From positions 1 through 64,000 of the forward strand of contig CAMUYA010000006.1 in assembly GCA_947164865.1 (NCBI GenBank): DNA of 64,000 nt, given 5' to 3'. Of this stretch, positions 61,188 through 64,000 are shown one piece after another. The notes under the pieces are model-generated. The model was not told the DNA's origin. It did not search any database and saw nothing but the letters and a program-made list of their open reading frames with translations. Every line of letters begins with the position of its first letter. The first letter of the stretch is position 1. The DNA is from an uncultured Lachnospiraceae bacterium. Lineage in GTDB: Bacteria; Bacillota; Clostridia; Lachnospirales; Lachnospiraceae. The translations under genes were made by a program, and so were the position numbers.

Positions 61188-62155
61188 TGGAAAACAATAA
61201 AAAGCTTTCATTGATAATTCCGGTGTACAATACCGAAGAATATCTTGAGAAATGCATAAGAAGTGCAATGAATCAAACATACAGAAATATTGAGATTATT
61301 TGTGTTGATGATGGATCCTCAGATGGTTCGGAAATGATAGTAGATAAACTGGCATCTGAAGATGAGCGTATAATTGTTATCCATCAACAGAATGCCGGAG
61401 AGAGTGCTGCTCGAAATACTGGATTAAGGAAAGCTGTAGGAAACTATATAGGGTTTATGGATTGTGATGATTGGATAGAACCGGATATGTATGAGTTTCT
61501 TATAGAATCAATGGAGAGAAACAATTGTGATATAGCGTGTGGTGGGTGGTATGAAGAGTTTAGCGATAAATCAATAGAAGTACGATGCATAGATAATGTA
61601 GAAAATGAGGTATTTGATTGGCAACAACTAATGTACTACATATACAAACGGGATCGGTATAGGGCTTTTGGGTATATGTGGGACAAGGTGTATAAAAGAG
61701 AGATTGTCATCGATGAAAAAGGAGATTTGCTGCTTTTTGATGAAAAATTAAAGCTAGGAGCAGATATAACATATTTAGCCCAGATAGGTACTAATGCAAG
61801 AAAAGTATCATATGTAGACAGAGCATTTTATCATTATCGTCAGAGGAGCTCATCCGGAACCTTTTCAAAGAATATCAAGAATAGAATGGGAGCAATTGAG
61901 GCTTATGAAACAGTAATTAAGCTACTAAAAGAAAAAGGAGCATGGCAGGAGACAATTGATTATGCGAAAAGATTTCTGGGATATCATTGTACCTTGATAG
62001 GAAAAACTGCAATAGAAGTAGGTGATAGAGAAGGCTTAATAAAAGTTCAAGGTTATATGAAAAAATACCATGATGACTACTGCAGAATGAATAAGGATTA
62101 TCCGGATAGGATACAGCTATATGACAGCATTATGATGGGAGAAATGAATGATTAA
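61184..62155 (+). CDS. Glycosyltransferase family 2
   Basis: 323 residues: 'LSLIIPVYNTEEYLEKCIRSAMNQTYRNIEIICVDDGSSDGS' nucleotide-sugar site, 'GESAARNTGLRKAVGNYIGFMDCDDW' with the DxD-like metal motif, and a C-terminal helical part. Cytoplasmic, no membrane segment. It overlaps the preceding gene by 4 nt and the next by 8 nt. Codon usage is visibly more AT-rich than in the first 55 kb. Confidence 0.88.
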   Translation: MMENNKKLSLIIPVYNTEEYLEKCIRSAMNQTYRNIEIICVDDGSSDGSEMIVDKLASEDERIIVIHQQNAGESAARNTGLRKAVGNYIGFMDCDDWIEPDMYEFLIESMERNNCDIACGGWYEEFSDKSIEVRCIDNVENEVFDWQQLMYYIYKRDRYRAFGYMWDKVYKREIVIDEKGDLLLFDEKLKLGADITYLAQIGTNARKVSYVDRAFYHYRQRSSSGTFSKNIKNRMGAIEAYETVIKLLKEKGAWQETIDYAKRFLGYHCTLIGKTAIEVGDREGLIKVQGYMKKYHDDYCRMNKDYPDRIQLYDSIMMGEMND

Positions 62156-63215
62156 GATATCAGTAGTAACAGTAGTGTTTAACGCCGTTGATACTATAGA
62201 AAAAACGATTAATAGTGTACTTAATCAAGATTATGACAATATTGAGTATGTAATAATAGATGGTGGTTCAACAGATGGTACAATTGAAGTAATAAATAAA
62301 TATCGGAATCTGATAGATGTATTTGTAAGCGAAAAAGATAATGGTATATATGATGCTATGAACAAGGGTGTTAGATACACTACCGGTGATGTTGTAGCGT
62401 TTTTAAACAGCGATGATTGGTACAATGATAATATTTTTCACTACATAAACGATTTCTTCGAAACGGAGAAGTGCGATATGATGTGTGGTGCTTTTCAAAA
62501 TGTTATTGACGGAGAATTGGCTACTGTTGAAAAACCAAAGCCTGTGGATGAGAAATTAAGGGTATTTTTCCCGTATTGTCATCAAGCAATTTTTTCAAAA
62601 CGCGAGTTGTTTAAAACGGTCGGATTATTCGATTTGAATTATAAGTTAGGAGCCGATTATGATTGGGTATTACGATGCTATTTAGCTGGAGCATCAATTT
62701 CAGTAACGGATTATCTTATTGCTTTTTTTTCAAAAAACGGAAGAAGCATGGGGAATTTCTCAAAGGGACTAAGAGAGTGTAAAGAAATAGCATATACACA
62801 TGATAAGCATAGTAATGGTGGATATAGTAAAAAAATATCAGAGTATTACGACCCAAGGATTATATTTATAGATAATTTATCAGAATTGGAAAAAGGGCAA
62901 CGGGAGAAGATACGTTTAAATGAAACATTTGATGTAAATCAAGATTACTATGTTTGGGGGACAGGAATGTGGGCTTATAGGGCTGTAAAAGCTCTTATGC
63001 TAGTAGGTGTGAATATCAGTGGTTATATAGATACTTATAGGTCAAAAGAATATATTGATAATTTACCCGTATATGAGCCTAGTGAAATAGATTCACAAGT
63101 GCGTGTAGTTATTTCCGCTCCTGACTATTTCAATGAAATATATGAAGCTGCGTTAAAAATGGGTTTCCGTCAAGATCGGTTATTGAAAATATTTGATTTA
63201 TTTGAGGAGATATAA
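62148..63215 (+). CDS. Glycosyltransferase family 2 with C-terminal nucleotide-binding-like module
   Basis: 355 residues. GT2 domain (1-about 230): 'VVTVVFNAVDTIEKTINSVLNQDYDNIEYVIIDGGSTDGT', 'DNGIYDAMNKGVRYTTGDVVAFLNSDDW' (WcaA-like). A linker leads to a C-terminal 85-residue module beginning 'DYYVWGTGMWAYRAVKALMLVG' and continuing 'NISGYIDTYRSKEYIDNLPVYEP'. The same module opens the next protein, an evident domain reuse. Confidence 0.85.
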   Translation: MIKISVVTVVFNAVDTIEKTINSVLNQDYDNIEYVIIDGGSTDGTIEVINKYRNLIDVFVSEKDNGIYDAMNKGVRYTTGDVVAFLNSDDWYNDNIFHYINDFFETEKCDMMCGAFQNVIDGELATVEKPKPVDEKLRVFFPYCHQAIFSKRELFKTVGLFDLNYKLGADYDWVLRCYLAGASISVTDYLIAFFSKNGRSMGNFSKGLRECKEIAYTHDKHSNGGYSKKISEYYDPRIIFIDNLSELEKGQREKIRLNETFDVNQDYYVWGTGMWAYRAVKALMLVGVNISGYIDTYRSKEYIDNLPVYEPSEIDSQVRVVISAPDYFNEIYEAALKMGFRQDRLLKIFDLFEEI

Positions 63216-63217
63216 GA

Positions 63218-64000
63218 ATGTATAAAGTTTTGTTATGGGGAACGGGAAAAAAAGCATGTGAGGTTGTAGAAAATACAGACAACTGGGATGTTTTAGGATA
63301 TATAGAAAGTAATCCAAGTATGACCGAGTATAAGAAGAAACCTATTTATGCTCCAGATAATTTTCCCAGTTCCTATGATTATATTATAGTAGCAAATACT
63401 CATTCAACAGAAATATCATTGCTATGTGAGAAACAAGGAATAGATGTTAGTAAGATAATTTTTCTCTTTGGCGTGAAAAAACCGTATGGATGCACGGATT
63501 TAAGTACTGTAAAGAGTGTTTTGGGTGATAAGAATTTCACTTTTTATTGTGGAGAATATGGGTTTATTGAGGAAAGCTTTTTTGGTGAGGACAAGGATAA
63601 ATATAATAGGGTAAATACTCATAGCTCATTCAATATTGTTGATAAGTATTTGTGGCCAATTATTACTGACAAATATGATAAAGCGGGTACTCTATCCAAT
63701 TATTTTTGGCAAGATTTATGGGCTGCTAAGATTATATATAATAATCGTAAAGAAAAGCATTATGACATAGGAAGTAGATTGGATGGTTTCATTGCACATT
63801 TGTTATCGATGAATATCGAAGTAACAATGATAGATGTGCGGGAATTTCCCGGAGAGGTATCAGGACTTCATACAATAGTAGACGACGCAACCCAAATGGA
63901 TCATTTCGAGGATGATTCTGTAGAGAGTTTATCAGCACTGTGTTCTATAGAGCATTTTGGATTGGGGAGATATGGGGATCCCATAGATCCAGACGCACCT
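63218..64000 (+). CDS. DUF268-type protein with N-terminal nucleotide-binding-like module, 3'-truncated
   Basis: It starts at ATG 63218 after GAGGAGATATAAGA and stays open to the window end (261 codons visible). Residues 1-90 ('YKVLLWGTGKKACEVVENT', 'DVLGYIESNP') match the C-terminal module of the preceding glycosyltransferase. From about 185, 'HYDIGSRLDGFIAHLLSM', 'MIDVREFP', 'DDATQMDHFEDDSVESLSALCSIEHFGLGRYGDPIDPD' matches DUF268, a methyltransferase-fold family found in polysaccharide clusters. The exact reaction is unknown. Confidence 0.8.
   Translation, partial: MYKVLLWGTGKKACEVVENTDNWDVLGYIESNPSMTEYKKKPIYAPDNFPSSYDYIIVANTHSTEISLLCEKQGIDVSKIIFLFGVKKPYGCTDLSTVKSVLGDKNFTFYCGEYGFIEESFFGEDKDKYNRVNTHSSFNIVDKYLWPIITDKYDKAGTLSNYFWQDLWAAKIIYNNRKEKHYDIGSRLDGFIAHLLSMNIEVTMIDVREFPGEVSGLHTIVDDATQMDHFEDDSVESLSALCSIEHFGLGRYGDPIDPDAP

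Noticed and set aside
1..64000. CRISPR arrays, prophage or complete insertion sequences
   Set aside because: No direct-repeat/spacer arrays, transposase, integrase or phage structural genes were seen on either strand.

Overview
The window looks like a chromosomal segment of a motile, anaerobic Firmicute of the Lachnospiraceae (Butyrivibrio/Pseudobutyrivibrio-like). The pointers are a tryptophan T-box, Bacillus/Clostridia-type LexA boxes, the ireB-ruvX-DUF1292 trio, type III glutamine synthetase, GH43 hemicellulases and a sigma-28 flagellin promoter. This assignment is inferred from gene content; there is no rRNA in the window.

Layout. 1-2166: the 3' part of a repetitive surface protein. 2203-9230 (minus strand): the complete trpEGDCFBA operon behind a promoter and a Trp-specific T-box attenuator. 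9300-15700: two copies of an SOS (LexA-box) cassette that once encoded a Y-family polymerase and its YolD partner. Copy A has lost the polymerase and kept yolD. Copy B has kept the polymerase and lost most of yolD, whose tail now leads into a moxR gene. Between and after them lie an MBL-fold lipoprotein, a tocopherol-cyclase-like gene, pgeF, a nuclease-like gene with an amber stop, and a moxR/DUF58/transglutaminase operon. A second tocopherol-cyclase-like gene survives only as a fragment near 20.6 kb.

20.8-26.2 kb: two hemicellulose enzymes, an esterase-GH43 fusion and a GH43 lipoprotein. Between them is a 0.9-kb stretch with an HTH-regulator remnant, a long hairpin, an 18-bp palindrome, and what I read as an unannotated type I toxin-antitoxin module: a 43-residue hydrophobic peptide with 5'/3' pairing arms and a convergent antisense RNA with its own promoter and terminator. 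This is the most interesting find here.

26.3-43.8 kb: mostly housekeeping. Genes are prmA, a CbiT-like protein, rsmE, a flavoprotein, the cysteine desulfurase/thiI pair, an HPr-like protein lacking the PTS histidine, mtaB, ireB-ruvX-DUF1292, rnj, ylbF, a short MltG-like protein, trmR/trhP (tRNA wobble uridine hydroxylation and methylation), glnN and a soluble CZB-domain protein. 43.8-54.7 kb: a PocR-domain hybrid kinase, tRNA-Gln(CUG), an acyl-ACP thioesterase, cvfB, a YitT-family transporter, yjfB, a CdaR-type regulator, ftsEX with an M23 murein hydrolase, and an S41 protease.

54.7-64 kb: flagellin with a sigma-28 promoter and a long structured leader containing a CsrA-like GGA hairpin. It is followed on the same strand by an AT-richer cluster of two LicD proteins, a TagD-oxidoreductase fusion, an IspD/TarI-type cytidylyltransferase, two GT2 glycosyltransferases and a DUF268 protein running off the end. 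This cluster probably makes a phosphate-containing surface glycan, possibly a flagellin modification.
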